Positions 44,409 through 45,344 of a DNA stretch of 45,344 nucleotides are shown here, piece by piece. Origin of the DNA: Candidatus Collinsella stercoripullorum (GTDB lineage: Bacteria; Actinomycetota; Coriobacteriia; Coriobacteriales; Coriobacteriaceae). The DNA lies in the NCBI GenBank assembly GCA_019117005.1, contig DXAO01000012.1:1-45344 (forward strand), in the 5' to 3' direction. The position numbers were made by a program, and so were the translations under genes. The notes under the pieces are model-generated. The model made no database searches and was not told the DNA's origin. It saw only the letters and a list, made by a program, of their open reading frames with translations. The stretch's first letter is position 1, and every line of letters starts with the position of its first letter.

Positions 44409-45344
44409 GACCACGTTCATGGGGTACCGCCGTCCGGACGGTCGTGTCGGCATCCGCAACCACGTCCTGATCCTCCCCACGAGCATCTGCGCCTCCGACA
44501 CCACCGAGCGCATCGCGCGCGCCGTGGACGGCTGCGTGTCGTTCCACAACCAGAACGGCTGCTCGCAGGTCGACGTCGACCGCGACCTCACGCTCGCCAC
44601 GCTCGCGGGCACCGCCGCCAACCCCAACATCTACGGCATCGTCTGCGTCTCCCTCGGCTGCGAGGGCTGCCAGAACGACATGGTCGTCGACGAGATCCGC
44701 AAGCGCACCGACAAGCCGATCAAGACGGTCGTGATCCAGCAGGTGGGCGGCTCCATCCGCGCGGTGGAGGAGGGCACGCGCATGGCCATGGAGCTGCGCG
44801 CGGAGGCCGACCTCGTCGAGCGCGAGAAGGCGGACGTCTCCGAGCTCATCTTCGGCACCAACTGCGGCGGCTCCGATCCCTCGAGCGGCCTGGGTTCCAA
44901 CCCCCTGATCGGCGAGGTCTCCGACTGGCTGGTCGAGCGCGGCGCCACCTCGGTTCTGTGCGAGACCCCCGAGATCTTCGGCGCCGAGAAGGTCCTCGCC
45001 CGCCGTGCCGTCAACCAGGAGGTCGCCGACAAGCTGCTCAAGGCGGTCTACGACTACGAGAAGTACGTCCACATGTTCGGCGCCGAGATGCGCGAGGGCA
45101 ACCCGAGCCCCGGCAACATGGCCGGCGGCCTCACCACCCTCGAGGAGAAGTCCCTCGGCTGCATCCACAAGGGCGGCCACAGCCCGCTGAACGCGGTGTA
45201 CGGCTACGCCGACCAGCTGAAGCCCCACGAGGGCCTGGTCGTCATGGACACGCCGGGCAACGACCCCTCCTCGGTCATGGGCATCGTCGCCGGCGGCTGC
45301 CAGCTCGTGGTCTTCTCCACCGGCCTCGGCACCCCGACGGGCAA
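44401..45344 (+). CDS. UxaA/GarD-family dehydratase large subunit, partial at window end
   Basis: The ATG at 44401 overlaps the stop of the small subunit. 314 codons are visible and the frame is open to the window end. The opening FMGYRRPDGRVGIRNHVLIL is typical of UxaA/GarD. Cysteine-containing motifs follow (SICASDTT, NQNGCSQ, LGCEGCQ, GTNCGGSDPSSGL, GNPSPGN and DTPGNDPSS) expected of the catalytic domain of D-altronate or galactarate dehydratase. It acts with the SAF subunit. The 3' end is outside the window. Confidence 0.92.
   Translation, partial: MPKTTFMGYRRPDGRVGIRNHVLILPTSICASDTTERIARAVDGCVSFHNQNGCSQVDVDRDLTLATLAGTAANPNIYGIVCVSLGCEGCQNDMVVDEIRKRTDKPIKTVVIQQVGGSIRAVEEGTRMAMELRAEADLVEREKADVSELIFGTNCGGSDPSSGLGSNPLIGEVSDWLVERGATSVLCETPEIFGAEKVLARRAVNQEVADKLLKAVYDYEKYVHMFGAEMREGNPSPGNMAGGLTTLEEKSLGCIHKGGHSPLNAVYGYADQLKPHEGLVVMDTPGNDPSSVMGIVAGGCQLVVFSTGLGTPTG

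Overview
The window looks like a piece of a high-GC Gram-positive chromosome, most likely a member of the Coriobacteriia (Collinsella/Olsenella-like). This is inferred from strongly G/C-biased third codon positions, clear Shine-Dalgarno sites, and the gene mix: a leucine operon, FeoA-FeoB fusion, tryptophan/tyrosine-type ABC importer with a PF04392-like binding protein, AlaA-type aminotransferase fused to an XRE domain, and AtuA/DUF4387. The genus is not certain. No rRNA, tRNA, CRISPR array or intact transposase was seen.

Layout. 1-1030: an AT-rich fragment of an XRE regulator abuts a low-specificity threonine aldolase that has lost its C-terminus. 1158-6491: a leucine biosynthesis operon (leuA-leuC-leuD-leuB) with a promoter, a short leader peptide holding CTG and four CTA leucine codons, a terminator-like hairpin in front of leuA, and a strong terminator after leuB. 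6870-9304: a MerR-like regulator, a small membrane protein and a two-repeat lipoprotein in one unit. 9329-17470: an island of visibly lower GC. It carries an XRE repressor with two near-identical operators, a dynamin-like GTPase, a 1182-residue HerA/DUF87-type ATPase with a large Ser/Gly-rich insert, a small predicted nuclease toxin with a VHHMP motif, a putative immunity protein, and a nucleotidyltransferase (MNT) whose partner is cut off exactly where the host mscS gene begins. This four-gene GTPase-ATPase-toxin-immunity operon is the best candidate for an undescribed system.

17471-24761 (minus strand): an MscS channel, an ABC importer (ATPase, permease, two tandem duplicated binding lipoproteins), a gene-free GC-rich stretch and asnS. 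24980-34878: a COG3044-type ATPase, an OatA-like acyltransferase, a VanZ-RDD membrane protein, a BceB-like permease without ATPase or extracellular domain, a MITE-like palindromic unit, an alpha/beta hydrolase, a YdcF/DUF218 membrane protein and a YbaK-type deacylase.

34979-45344: catabolic and transport genes with their regulators. A LysR gene is divergent from atuA/DUF4387. A REP-like nested palindrome precedes feoAB. A nicotinamidase-like hydrolase is divergent from the XRE-aminotransferase, with an array of AAGTTCAATT operators between them. An IclR regulator is divergent from an altronate/galactarate dehydratase-type pair (SAF subunit and large subunit), with two GTTCNTATATANGAAY operators between them; the last gene runs off the window.
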